NCBI GenBank assembly: GCA_964550535.1
Contig: CAZJZQ010000016.1
Span: forward strand, 1 to 37,483
DNA length: 37,483 nt
Direction: 5' to 3'
Origin: UBA7672 sp964550535
GTDB taxonomy: Bacteria > Pseudomonadota > Alphaproteobacteria > Caulobacterales > Hyphomonadaceae
Below, in pieces: positions 1 to 6,991 of the stretch (position 1 is its first letter; every line of letters starts with the position of its first letter). Below the pieces are notes generated by a model. That model saw only the letters and a list, made by a program, of their open reading frames with translations. It did no database searches and was not told where the DNA came from. The translations under genes were made by a program, and so were the position numbers.

Positions 1-1204
1 CGCGGCGGCCGGGCGAACCCATGCGGCCCGTCTCGCCGACGGAGTAGGGAGGGAAGTTGTAGTGGAGAAGGAATTTCTCCTTCTTGGTGCCTTCCAGCCC
101 GTCGACATACTGCTCGTCTTCCGCCGTGCCCAGCGTGGCCACGCACAGCGATTGCGTTTCGCCGCGGGTGAACAGCGCGGAGCCGTGCGTGCGCGGCAGG
201 ACGCCCACTTCGGCGACGATCTGGCGGATCTGGTCGGTCTTGCGGCCGTCGATGCGCTGGCCGGTGCGGATGATGTCCCCGCGCACGACTTTCGCTTCGG
301 CCGCCTTGAACTGCTCCTTGAACACCAGCGGATCGACGCCCGCGGGGTTCGCGTCCGATTTCGCGAGCGCGGCCTTGGCCTTGTCGCGCGCGGCGTTCAC
401 CGCATCATGGCGTTCGCCCTTGTCCTTGATGCGATAGGCGGCGGAGAGTTCCGCGCCCACCAGATCCTGGATCGACTTCAGAACCGCGGAGTGATCCGGG
501 CTCTCGAATTCGAACGGCTCCTTCGCGGCTTGTTCAGCCAGACGGATGATCGCGTCGATCACCGGCTGGAAGCTGTCATGGCCCGCTTTCACGGCGCCCA
601 GCATCACGTCTTCCGAAAGCTCTTTCGCTTCGGATTCCACCATCATCACGCCGTCCTGCGTGCCGGCGACGACCAGATCGAGTTCGAAGCCCTGCATCTG
701 CTCGACAGTCGGGTTGATGATGTACTGGCCGTCCTTGTAGCCGACGCGCGCGGCGCCGATCGGGCCGCTGAACGGCGCGCCGGAAATCACCAGCGCGGCC
801 GACGCCGCAACCATGCCAAGGATATCGGGATCGTTTTCCTGGTCGAAGGACAGGACGTTGATCGTCACCTGCACTTCGTTCTTGAAGCCGTCGGCGAACA
901 GCGGACGGATCGGCCGGTCGATCAGGCGCGAGGTCAGCGTCTCTTTTTCCGACGGGCGGGCTTCACGCTTGAAGTATCCGCCGGGCACGCGGCCGGCCGC
1001 GTAGTATTTTTCCTGGTAGTTCACGGTCAGCGGGAAGAAGTCCTGGCCTTCCTTCGCCTTGCGCGCATAGACGACCGCCGCGAGCACGCTGGTCTCGCCA
1101 TAGGTCGCCAGCACGGCGCCGTCGGCTTGCCGCGCCATGCGTCCGGTTTCGAGGGTGAGCGGACGTCCCGCCCAGTCGATCGTGACGCGTTTAATGTCAA
1201 ACAT
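1..1204 (-). CDS. pnp: Polyribonucleotide nucleotidyltransferase (PNPase), N-terminal part, cut by window edge
   Basis: PNPase is the phosphorolytic 3'-5' exoribonuclease of the RNA degradosome. About 401 codons are present of a family length near 700. They cover the first RNase PH domain (from MFDIKRV, through GRVPGGYFKRE and the DRPIRPLF motif), the helical linker, and the beginning of the second RNase PH domain (LFTRGETQ, then GETGRMGSPGRR at the edge). The rest of the second PH domain and the KH and S1 domains lie outside the window. The ATG at 1202-1204 fits the family start and has a purine-rich stretch (AAAGAGAA) upstream. The gene follows rpsO on the same strand, the conserved bacterial order. 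An intrinsic terminator between the two would limit readthrough, and family knowledge adds autoregulation from this spacer. Identity is certain; only the C-terminus is unseen. Confidence 0.97.
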   Translation of the reverse strand, partial: MFDIKRVTIDWAGRPLTLETGRMARQADGAVLATYGETSVLAAVVYARKAKEGQDFFPLTVNYQEKYYAAGRVPGGYFKREARPSEKETLTSRLIDRPIRPLFADGFKNEVQVTINVLSFDQENDPDILGMVAASAALVISGAPFSGPIGAARVGYKDGQYIINPTVEQMQGFELDLVVAGTQDGVMMVESEAKELSEDVMLGAVKAGHDSFQPVIDAIIRLAEQAAKEPFEFESPDHSAVLKSIQDLVGAELSAAYRIKDKGERHDAVNAARDKAKAALAKSDANPAGVDPLVFKEQFKAAEAKVVRGDIIRTGQRIDGRKTDQIRQIVAEVGVLPRTHGSALFTRGETQSLCVATLGTAEDEQYVDGLEGTKKEKFLLHYNFPPYSVGETGRMGSPGRR

Positions 1205-1230
1205 CTTCGTTTTTCTCTTTCATCCATACG

Positions 1231-1261
1231 AAAACCCGCCGGACCCCGGGGGACCGGCGGG
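1231..1261 (-). terminator. Intrinsic terminator between rpsO and pnp
   Basis: On the minus strand an 8-bp GC stem (CCCGCCGG with CCGGCGGG) continues, after one T-T mismatch, into three further C-G pairs, and is followed directly by TTTT. It sits 19 bp after the rpsO stop and about 27 bp before the pnp start. It resembles the rpsO terminator of enterobacteria, which lets rpsO be made in excess over pnp. Stem and T-run are visible; efficiency is not known. Confidence 0.75.
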
Positions 1262-1279
1262 AGGGGGAGCCTCCGCCTG

Positions 1280-1549
1280 TTAGCGGCGCAGACCCAGCTC
1301 TGCGATGAGAGCCTGGTAGCGGCCCTCGTCCCTGGACTTGAGGTAGTCCAGCAGTCGCCGGCGCTGCGAGACCATCTTCAGGAGGCCGCGCCGGGAATGG
1401 TTGTCTTTCTTGTGCTCCTTGAAGTGTTCGGTCAGGTGCAGGATCCGGTGAGTCAGGATCGCAACCTGCACTTCGGGGCTGCCCGTATCACCACTGGTGC
1501 GGGCGTGTTTCTTGATCAGATCGGCCTTGATTTCAGGCGAGATCGACAT
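1280..1549 (-). CDS. rpsO: 30S ribosomal protein S15
   Basis: S15 is a primary 16S-rRNA binding protein of the small-subunit platform. The 89-residue product matches the usual family length and shows the signature: HARTSGDTGSPEVQVA near residues 15-30, LTEHFKEHKKDNHSRRGLL in the middle, and RRRLLDYLK followed by YQALIAELGLRR at the end. The frame extends upstream to two ATGs at 1564 and 1561. I chose the ATG at 1549 because GGAG lies six bases before it and the family begins MSI. The upstream ATG at 1564 overlaps the truB stop, so the two genes are tightly packed and probably translationally coupled. S15 represses its own translation in many bacteria; no such structure was worked out here. 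Confidence 0.97.
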   Translation of the reverse strand: MSISPEIKADLIKKHARTSGDTGSPEVQVAILTHRILHLTEHFKEHKKDNHSRRGLLKMVSQRRRLLDYLKSRDEGRYQALIAELGLRR

Positions 1550-1560
1550 CGGGTTCTCCA

Positions 1561-2533
1561 TCATTCAAAATTGAACACGCGAACCGGCATGAACCGGCCC
1601 GCCCGAACCTCGCCAAGAGCGACTTCACGTCCCGCCTCAACAGCCAGGCAAATGCGGGAGGCATCCTCCCCGTTTACTTGACGAGGACGGCGCATCTCCC
1701 GAAACGCCTCGACCTGATGGGGCAGAAGGACGATCTCGCGGCCCTGCCNNNNNNNNNNGAAGTCTGGAAGCGTCCTCCCCCGTAACGGCCAGCGCCGGGA
1801 TGTCGTCCAGCGCGGTCTTAAGGGGGGTAAGCAGGGCTTCCAGCGCGGGCTTATCGCTCATTTCCCGCAGCTTGGCCAGTTGAATTGCGTCCCCCTCACG
1901 GAAAGCCCCAACCCGCGTCCGGCGCAGGGCCGCGACATGCCCCTCCGCCCCCAGCGCCCCGGCCAGATCGCGAACCAGAGCCCTGATATAAAATCCTTTT
2001 CCGCATTTAACGAAAATAACAGCCAGGTCCGCCGACGGCGCGTCCAGCAGCCTGGCTTCATGCACCACCACCGTCCGGGGCTGCAATTCCACCGTCTCCC
2101 CGTCGCGGGCCAGGTCATAGGCCCGCTCCCCGTCCACCTTGATGGCGGAATACTGGGGGGGGATCTGCTGGATCTCTCCAATGAAGCCTTTCAGGGCCTC
2201 CTCGATGGCCTCGCGGGACGGGCGCACGTCCGACGTGGCGGTCACTTCGCCCTCGCGGTCCTGCGTGGCGGTCGATGCGCCCCAGCGGATGGTGAAGACG
2301 TAATCCTTGTCCGCCTCCATGACGTAGCCGACCGTCTTGGTCGCTTCGCCCAGCGCCATCGGCAGGACGCCCGACGCCAGCGGGTCCAGCGTGCCCCCAT
2401 GCCCGGCCTTCTGCGCATTGAAGGTCCGCCGCACGATGGCCACGGCCTGCGTGGAGGTCACTTCCTCCGGCTTGTCCAGGATCAGCCACCCATGAACGGG
2501 ATCACCACGCTTCTTGCCGCGCCGCGCCATCAT
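1561..2533 (-). CDS. truB: tRNA pseudouridine-55 synthase TruB (contains a 10-N assembly gap)
   Basis: TruB makes the universal U55 pseudouridine in the T-loop of tRNA. The N-terminus shows GWLILDKPEEVTSTQAV and AGHGGTLDPLASGVLP; the Asp of GGTLDP is the catalytic residue. QIPPQYSAIKVDGERAYDLAR and GFYIRALVRDLA follow. Ten Ns at 1749-1758 break the frame as deposited. If the flanks are joined with no bases between, codons run ...GEDASRL-RQGREIVLLP..., a normal TruB C-terminus, and end in MPVRVFNFE with TGA at 1561-1563. The stretch therefore looks like a nominal scaffold gap in an intact gene. Two adjacent ATGs (2533, 2530) follow GGAGAG; the second has the better spacing. rbfA, the common upstream partner, is absent. 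Confidence 0.93.
1749..1758. other. Assembly gap of ten Ns inside truB
   Basis: The ten Ns interrupt truB. The flanking bases form an uninterrupted TruB reading frame when joined directly (CTT C / GG CAG gives L-R-Q). The real gap length is therefore most simply zero, or a small multiple of three. A short similar peptide, GEDASR, is encoded on both sides of the gap. Confidence 0.95.
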
Positions 2534-2546
2534 ATCTCTCCAGGCT

Positions 2547-2578
2547 CCCCGCCGGGATCAAACCGGGCAAGGGCGGGG
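2547..2578 (-). repeat. Leader hairpin upstream of truB
   Basis: A perfect 7-bp inverted repeat (CCCCGCC / GGCGGGG, at 2547-2553 and 2572-2578) encloses 18 bases. It ends just before the truB Shine-Dalgarno GGAGAG. There is no T-run, so it is not an obvious terminator. A role in the mRNA leader is inference. Confidence 0.4.
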
Positions 2579-2592
2579 TAAATCGAGGGCGC

Positions 2593-2622
2593 GGGATAGG
2601 AGGAAGAAGCAGGCGCGGTCAA
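2593..2622 (-). promoter_or_regulatory. Candidate sigma-70-type promoter for truB-rpsO-pnp
   Basis: On the minus strand TTGACC (2617-2622) is followed after 18 bases by TATCCC (2593-2598). The -35 match is good and the -10 match partial. The position between fic and truB suits a promoter for the operon. Confidence 0.35.
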
Positions 2623-2640
2623 GCGCGGCATAAGCGCGAG

Positions 2641-3753
2641 CTACCCCCGCAACACCTCCAGCAACGGTTCGAACGCCAGGATTTTTCCGCGTCGTCCAGC
2701 GCCGGGCGTCACAACACGCAGGCGTTCACCCTGTTCAAGCAGTCGCGTGAACCGCGCCGCCGTGGCGCGCGGCAATCCTGTTTCCGACACCAGCGTGCTG
2801 TTGTCGAACACCGGCTGGCCGAACACGAAATCGACTGCGCGCAGATAATCCTTTGATCCCAGCAATTCGCGCCAGTCATTGCGTGTCTCTTCATGCAGCG
2901 CGGTGATGCGCTCCATCTGCGTGCATCCATCCGTCGCCTGTTGCGCAACAGCGTGCAGGAAGAACGCAACCCACGCCGTCCAGTCGCCTGTTTCGGAAAC
3001 ATCGCGCATCCGGTCGATGTATGCGTCGCGGCGATCCTCGAAATACTGGCTGATATAGAAGTGCGGCGCGGCGATCTGCCCGCTCTGCCACAGTTGCAGC
3101 GTGATCAGCATCCGGCCCAGCCGACCATTGCCATCCTTGAACGGATGCAGCGCCTCGAACTCCACATGGGTCACCGCAGCCTTGATCAGCGAATGATCGT
3201 CGCCGTCTTCAATGTAGGCGATCAGCTTTTCCATATGCGGCTTAAGCTGTTCAGGACTGATCGGCACAAAGCTCACCTTGCCACGCCGGTCCGCCAGGAA
3301 ATTCTGTTCGGTCTTGTAGTCGCCCGGGCTCTGTTTCGCGCCGCGCCCCAGCCGCATCAGCGCGCGATGAGCCGCCCGGATCAACCACTCCGAAATCCTG
3401 CGCCCACCTTCCATCTCTGTCTGGATCATCCGCATCGTGCGCGCGTGAGCCAGAACCTCCATCGCGGCGCTCGGACGGGTCGCATCTTCCTCGCCATGCT
3501 CGGCTTCGTAGAGCAGCACATCGTCCAGCGTGGTGATCGTGCCTTCCATCCGCGACGACACGACGGCCTCCTGCCGGCGCAAGGGCGCGAGCAGGATTTC
3601 GCTGTTGTGCATCTGCCGAAGCATGATGTCGTAGCGCGCCAACGCCGCCGCAGCCTCCGCCAGCGGACCAAGAAGCACAGCACTATCAAGGCTCTTCGGC
3701 GGAAAAGCGTCGTAGTGATAGCGGACGGCAGTGGAGAGGTCAGGGACCGGCAT
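2641..3753 (-). CDS. Fic family protein (probable adenylyltransferase), class II with N-terminal inhibitory motif
   Basis: Fic enzymes transfer a nucleotide monophosphate, usually AMP, onto hydroxyl side chains of target proteins. The 370-residue product has the complete active-site motif HPFKDGNGRLGR at 203-214, with catalytic His203. Residues 66-71 (SSRMEG) fit the inhibitory [S/T]xxxE[G/N] motif placed N-terminal to the Fic fold, as in class II. Residues 305-365 (NSTLVSETGLPRATAARFTRLL...) look like a winged-helix domain, as in COG3177-type Fic/DOC proteins. ATG at 3753 is preferred: a longer frame starts with GTG at 3786 and adds residues unlike the family. Two inverted repeats lie in the upstream spacer. 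The target is unknown; no Doc/Phd-type antitoxin gene is adjacent. Confidence 0.9.
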   Translation of the reverse strand: MPVPDLSTAVRYHYDAFPPKSLDSAVLLGPLAEAAAALARYDIMLRQMHNSEILLAPLRRQEAVVSSRMEGTITTLDDVLLYEAEHGEEDATRPSAAMEVLAHARTMRMIQTEMEGGRRISEWLIRAAHRALMRLGRGAKQSPGDYKTEQNFLADRRGKVSFVPISPEQLKPHMEKLIAYIEDGDDHSLIKAAVTHVEFEALHPFKDGNGRLGRMLITLQLWQSGQIAAPHFYISQYFEDRRDAYIDRMRDVSETGDWTAWVAFFLHAVAQQATDGCTQMERITALHEETRNDWRELLGSKDYLRAVDFVFGQPVFDNSTLVSETGLPRATAARFTRLLEQGERLRVVTPGAGRRGKILAFEPLLEVLRG

Positions 3754-3782
3754 GTTGTGTCTCAAAAATCGCCAGATATGTA

Positions 3783-3830
3783 CCACAACCGGATTTGTTG
3801 TAAACGGAATGCCGATTTTCGACGTTGTGG
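3783..3830. repeat. Inverted repeat upstream of fic (CCACAAC/GTTGTGG)
   Basis: Perfect 7-bp arms at 3783-3789 and 3824-3830 enclose 34 bases, 30 bp upstream of the chosen fic start. Possible regulator-binding half-sites; function not shown. Confidence 0.4.
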
Positions 3831-3847
3831 ATCATCCCAACGCTCAG

Positions 3848-3905
3848 GTGAGCAGCAACCGCCCTTGCCGTAGTCCCGATAACAACAAACTCCCTTGCTG
3901 CTCAC
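3848..3905. repeat. Perfect 11-bp inverted repeat in the fic upstream spacer
   Basis: GTGAGCAGCAA (3848-3858) and TTGCTGCTCAC (3895-3905) are exact reverse complements separated by 36 bases. They lie in the 241-bp divergent region between fic and the plus-strand membrane-protein gene. No T-run follows on either side, so a paired operator or an mRNA structure is more likely than a terminator. Confidence 0.6.
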
Positions 3906-3994
3906 TTTCCCCAAAATCTGATCCGCAACGCCCCTGCCGAACCTTACGCCTTGCCACCGCCCCCGCGTCTGACTGATACCGGAGGGGGCAGAGG

Positions 3995-4996
3995 GTGGCG
4001 TCATGTGGAAGACCGGATTCCAAGTTGCAGCTGCCCCCTGACTCGCCCGCATCCGCGCCCGGCGGCGCGCTTCCGCCCGATCCCGCGTCCTTCGCGCTTG
4101 ATCCCGCCACGCTGATCGCGGGGGCGCTGCTCATTCTCGTGTTCGCGGGCCTTGGCCTGTTCGCCCTGATGGTCCGCAGGCGCGAGGCGCCGTCCCGTCC
4201 GCGCGGCCGGCGCGCCCCGCGCGCGGCGTCCGGCCTGCTGCTCGAACACAGCCCCGACCCGTCAGAGGGCTATCGCACGCTGCGCGCCTTCACGCCGGGC
4301 ATGGGCGAGGATGACCGCCTCGCCGTCCTCGCGCGTCCCGAAGAAAAGCCCGCCCCCGGCCTGCGCGCCATCGACGCCGCCGTCGTCTATGCCGGCGGCC
4401 GTATGCTGGTCAGCATCTTGGTCTGCGAGGGCAGGGCGGGCTGGCGCGCGGGCGATGCGCTCTATGTCGAGGCCGCGCCCGGTTCTACGGATACGGACCC
4501 TGCCAACATCAACACCGCCTCAGCCCCGCCCCCCGCGCTGCTTCAGGAGGCGCTGGCCTCCGGTCCCGTCCGCGCCTTCGCAAGGGACGCGCAGGAGATC
4601 ATCTGCATCGGCCTCGCCGGGCCCGAGACCGGCGCCTCGCCGCGCGATCTCGCGCAACTCGCGTGCGAGCGCGCCATCCACCTTCCGCGCGCGCTCATCA
4701 ATCTCGGCATCGTCCGGCGCGAGCGCACCATCGGCCTCGCGCTCGGCGTCGCGCCCAGCCAGCAGACCGGCCGCGCCATCGTGCTGATCGCCATCCGCCA
4801 GACCTTCCGCGCGGACATGGAAGCCGATGCGATCCAGGCGGCGGTCGATGTGCTGGCCGCCAACGGCCTGCGCCTCGATTCCACATCGCTCGCCGCCGCG
4901 CCGCTGGAGTTCTGGAACATCGCCCCCGGCGCCCTCGCAGGCTTCGTCGGCGCCGAATGGCAGAAAGTGTCGGAGACGTCGTATCGCGGCGTTTGA
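3995..4996 (+). CDS. Uncharacterised single-pass membrane protein
   Basis: I do not recognise the family. The 333-residue product has a Pro/Ala-rich N-terminus and one clear membrane segment at about 36-58 (TLIAGALLILVFAGLGLFALMV). A basic stretch (RRREAPSRPRGRR) follows, predicting a mostly cytoplasmic C-terminal region. The rest is a mixed soluble domain: AAVVYAGGRMLVSILVCEG near 130, a low-complexity linker, then a segment with regular alternation ending EFWNIAPGALAGFVGAEWQKV. The start is GTG at 3995, supported by GGAGGGGG five to eight bases upstream; no ATG is available in frame nearby. Third codon positions are strongly GC-rich, as in the neighbours, so it is a real gene. The N-anchored layout loosely recalls ZipA, but the sequence does not support that name. 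Confidence 0.75.
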   Translation: MASCGRPDSKLQLPPDSPASAPGGALPPDPASFALDPATLIAGALLILVFAGLGLFALMVRRREAPSRPRGRRAPRAASGLLLEHSPDPSEGYRTLRAFTPGMGEDDRLAVLARPEEKPAPGLRAIDAAVVYAGGRMLVSILVCEGRAGWRAGDALYVEAAPGSTDTDPANINTASAPPPALLQEALASGPVRAFARDAQEIICIGLAGPETGASPRDLAQLACERAIHLPRALINLGIVRRERTIGLALGVAPSQQTGRAIVLIAIRQTFRADMEADAIQAAVDVLAANGLRLDSTSLAAAPLEFWNIAPGALAGFVGAEWQKVSETSYRGV

Positions 4997-5094
4997 GGCG
5001 CCCTCCTTCCCCGCCTGCGCGAGCTGTCTCGTCAATCCTCCCCTCCCATGCCAGAAGCCGGATGAGCGTCAGGGCAGGGCGCCAAGGGACGTGA

Positions 5095-5502
5095 ATGATC
5101 GAGTGGGACGAAGCGGCGCGGCAGGACAATCTGGCCGGTCATGGCGTGGATTTCGTCCGCGCCGCCCGGATGTTCGATCACCCCGTTCTCGAACGCGAGG
5201 ACGACCGCCAGTTCCATGGAGAGCGCCGCTATATTGCGCTGGGCATGGCCGGCGGCATGGTGCTGGTGGCGACGTGGACGCCGCGCGGCAACCGCCGCCG
5301 CCTGATCGCGGTGTGGAAAGGGGATGCAGATGACGAAGCCGTCTATCGTACAGCCTTCCCGGGGCAAGCTGGCGCGCATGCCGGATTTGACCCTTTCCGG
5401 CGCGCCCTCCCGGGCCAGTCTCGGAAAGGGGTTCTGGCGCACAGCCTTGCCCGTCTGGCCCTCCCGCAACCGGAAGCTGACAAGGATCCGGCTGGACCCT
5501 GA
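5095..5502 (+). CDS. brnT: BrnT family toxin with an unusual C-terminal extension
   Basis: BrnT is a RelE-fold ribonuclease toxin that halts translation and is neutralised by BrnA. Residues 1-84 carry the family pattern: IEWDEAARQDN, HGVDFVRAARMFDHP, a central ERRYIALG, and RRRLIAVWKGDADDEAVY at the end. BrnT proteins normally stop close to this point (about 90-100 residues). Here the frame runs on to 135, and the extra 50 residues overlap brnA in another frame. The tail is encoded by an imperfect palindrome, so I read it as an insertion that removed the normal stop. A sequencing frameshift is the alternative. ATG at 5095 has AAGGGA upstream. Activity of the extended toxin is uncertain. Confidence 0.82.
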   Translation: MIEWDEAARQDNLAGHGVDFVRAARMFDHPVLEREDDRQFHGERRYIALGMAGGMVLVATWTPRGNRRRLIAVWKGDADDEAVYRTAFPGQAGAHAGFDPFRRALPGQSRKGVLAHSLARLALPQPEADKDPAGP

Positions 5503-5602
5503 AATCCTCGACTGGTTCGGCCCCCGCCGCGACGACCCCCGCGAAGGCCTCAACGCCGTCCTCCGCGCCTATGTTGAAGCGAAAAAGGTCGAGAAGAAGT
5601 AG
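5330..5602 (+). CDS. brnA: BrnA family antitoxin with altered N-terminus
   Basis: BrnA neutralises BrnT and represses the operon through a ribbon-helix-helix DNA-binding domain. The 90-residue product ends in the typical BrnA region: KLTRIRLDPEILDWF followed by GLNAVLRAYVEAKK at about 49-86. The first half (residues 12-41) does not look like BrnA and coincides with the palindrome at 5363-5451. The start at 5330 has GGAAAGGGG six bases upstream; the ATG at 5324 sits too close to it. The gene begins 173 bp inside the brnT frame. Toxin upstream of antitoxin is the normal brnTA order. The DNA-binding half looks intact; whether the N-terminus still binds BrnT cannot be told. Confidence 0.78.
   Translation: MTKPSIVQPSRGKLARMPDLTLSGAPSRASLGKGFWRTALPVWPSRNRKLTRIRLDPEILDWFGPRRDDPREGLNAVLRAYVEAKKVEKK
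5363..5451. repeat. Imperfect palindrome inserted across the brnT/brnA junction
   Basis: The left arm (5363-5399) begins GGCAAGCTG and ends CCCTTTCCG. The right arm (5422-5451) begins CGGAAAGGG and, reverse complemented, ends with GGCAAGGCTG. The inner 9 bp are perfect, the outer parts match with a few gaps, and a 22-base centre (5400-5421) contains CCCGGG. The element is open in both the brnT and brnA frames. A protein-coding palindromic element, like those known from Rickettsia, is the model I favour; this is inference from one copy. Confidence 0.6.
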
Positions 5603-5631
5603 GCGGGGGCGGCCGCCCTAACCCCCACAAC

Positions 5632-5686
5632 CGAAGGACAAGTTGAAAGCCCTCAAAAATCTTCCCCAGCCAATTCAACTCCTTCG
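5632..5686. repeat. Intergenic inverted repeat after brnA
   Basis: Arms CGAAGG (5632-5637) plus AGTTGAA (5641-5647) pair with TTCAACT (5674-5680) plus CCTTCG (5681-5686), giving 13 bp with a 3-base bulge and a 26-base loop. It lies in the 183-bp spacer between brnA and the next gene. No T-run follows, so it is not a standard terminator. Confidence 0.55.
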
Positions 5687-5785
5687 CGTAAAATCCCGCG
5701 CACAAAACCCCGCACTCCCGCAATCGAATCCGCCGGATACGCCCGCCGTCGCATTCTCCTCCCCGGCAGAGGAGACCAGCAGGCG

Positions 5786-6829
5786 ATGATCACGCCGCAC
5801 GACATGACCGGAGAGCAGGGCGCCCAGACCGCGTCCGCGTCGTCGTGCGTGCGCCTCACCCCCGGCCATCCCATTCCCGCCCACATCCTCGCGGACCCGA
5901 AGCGCTATTCCCCGCCGCCCGCCGACGCGGACGCCTTCAACGACTATTGGGAAGCGCTGATCGGCCACGCCCAATCCCGTGCCAACGCCCCGCGCGAAAA
6001 ATCCCCACGCCAGCCTCACCACCCGGAGCCGCCCTCGCTGCGCCGCCTGTGGAACGGCGCGCGCTGGGTGTGGAGCGAGTTCCGCATCCTTTTCGGCGGC
6101 GCCTGGCCCGAACGCCTCTACGCCTCGCGCATCACGCGCGCCCAACATCGCGACATGTGCGCCATGCTGCGCGGGATGGAGCATCTCGTCCGCGCGCTCA
6201 TCCTCATCATGGCCGTGCGCCTGCTCAACACGCTCCCGCCGCTGCGCCTCTCACGCCCGCGCCTCTCAAAGCGCAACCCCAAACCCCGCGCCGAAAACCC
6301 CGCCGGCGCATCCACCTGGTCCGTATCTCTCTCGATGACCCACAAACTTTCCGCCTCTGGCGAAGCTGAGGGAGACGGCGAGACGGCTTGCCGGGCCGAA
6401 GCAGAGCGAAGGCTGGCGGGGGCCGCCGCCACATCCAGCAGCACGCCCGCGCGGACGTCCCGCAATCCCAACGCCAACACACCCGCCCACGAAGACGCTG
6501 GCGAACGCGACGCAGCCCCCGTCTGTTCTCACGGCGTCGCCCGCCGTCAGGAAGCGCTCCGCCGCGCCATCCGCGACCGCAAGGCCATCGCCCCGCGCAT
6601 CGCCCGCCGCCTCCAGCGCCAACTGGCGGCGGCCGCCGCACAGCAGGAAAGGCAAAGCGCGCTCGCCATCCTCGCCGCGCGCCTTATCCCGCCATCGCCG
6701 GACAATCCCCCGCGCCGCGCCTGCGAGCGCATGGCCATCCCCCGATGGGAAAGCGCCCGCGAAATCCTCTTCAACGAGTTCCAGAAACGCGTCACCACGC
6801 TGCTCCCCAGCACGCCCGACACCAGTTGA
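5786..6829 (+). CDS. Uncharacterised protein, Arg/Ala/Pro-rich
   Basis: I do not recognise a named family. The 347-residue product has a structured N-terminal half. Residues 36-60 include YSPPPADADAFNDYWEALI. Residues 84-150 hold aromatic- and Arg-rich helices (WNGARWVWSEFRILFGGAWPERLYA, then AQHRDMCAMLRGMEHLVRALILIM), the last weakly hydrophobic. Residues 165-245 look like a disordered linker. The C-terminal part (about 250-347) is helical and very basic (RRQEALRRAIRDRKAIAPRIARRLQRQ) and ends FNEFQKRVTTLLPS. There is no signal peptide. ATG at 5786 is the first plausible start, with GGAG eleven bases upstream. Codon use is host-like. It precedes comM by 162 bp. Nucleic-acid binding would fit the charge, but that is a guess. 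Confidence 0.65.
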   Translation: MITPHDMTGEQGAQTASASSCVRLTPGHPIPAHILADPKRYSPPPADADAFNDYWEALIGHAQSRANAPREKSPRQPHHPEPPSLRRLWNGARWVWSEFRILFGGAWPERLYASRITRAQHRDMCAMLRGMEHLVRALILIMAVRLLNTLPPLRLSRPRLSKRNPKPRAENPAGASTWSVSLSMTHKLSASGEAEGDGETACRAEAERRLAGAAATSSSTPARTSRNPNANTPAHEDAGERDAAPVCSHGVARRQEALRRAIRDRKAIAPRIARRLQRQLAAAAAQQERQSALAILAARLIPPSPDNPPRRACERMAIPRWESAREILFNEFQKRVTTLLPSTPDTS

Positions 6830-6991
6830 CAAACCTTCACCGCAACCCGCCCGCCTCGCAGCCCCCTGCGAGATCGCGGACGTGCGCCCAATCGCAAGTC
6901 CTCTACCCGCCAAAAATCGTTCTTGAATTGTTCCATCCATGATGCTTAGGTCAAACCGTTGGGCCGCAGCGTGCGGGAAGGGGGACGGGCA

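Noticed and set aside
2641..5602. Reading the Fic gene, the membrane protein and brnTA as one defence island
   Set aside because: The genes point in different directions with long spacers. No nuclease, methylase or integrase accompanies them, and codon use is native.
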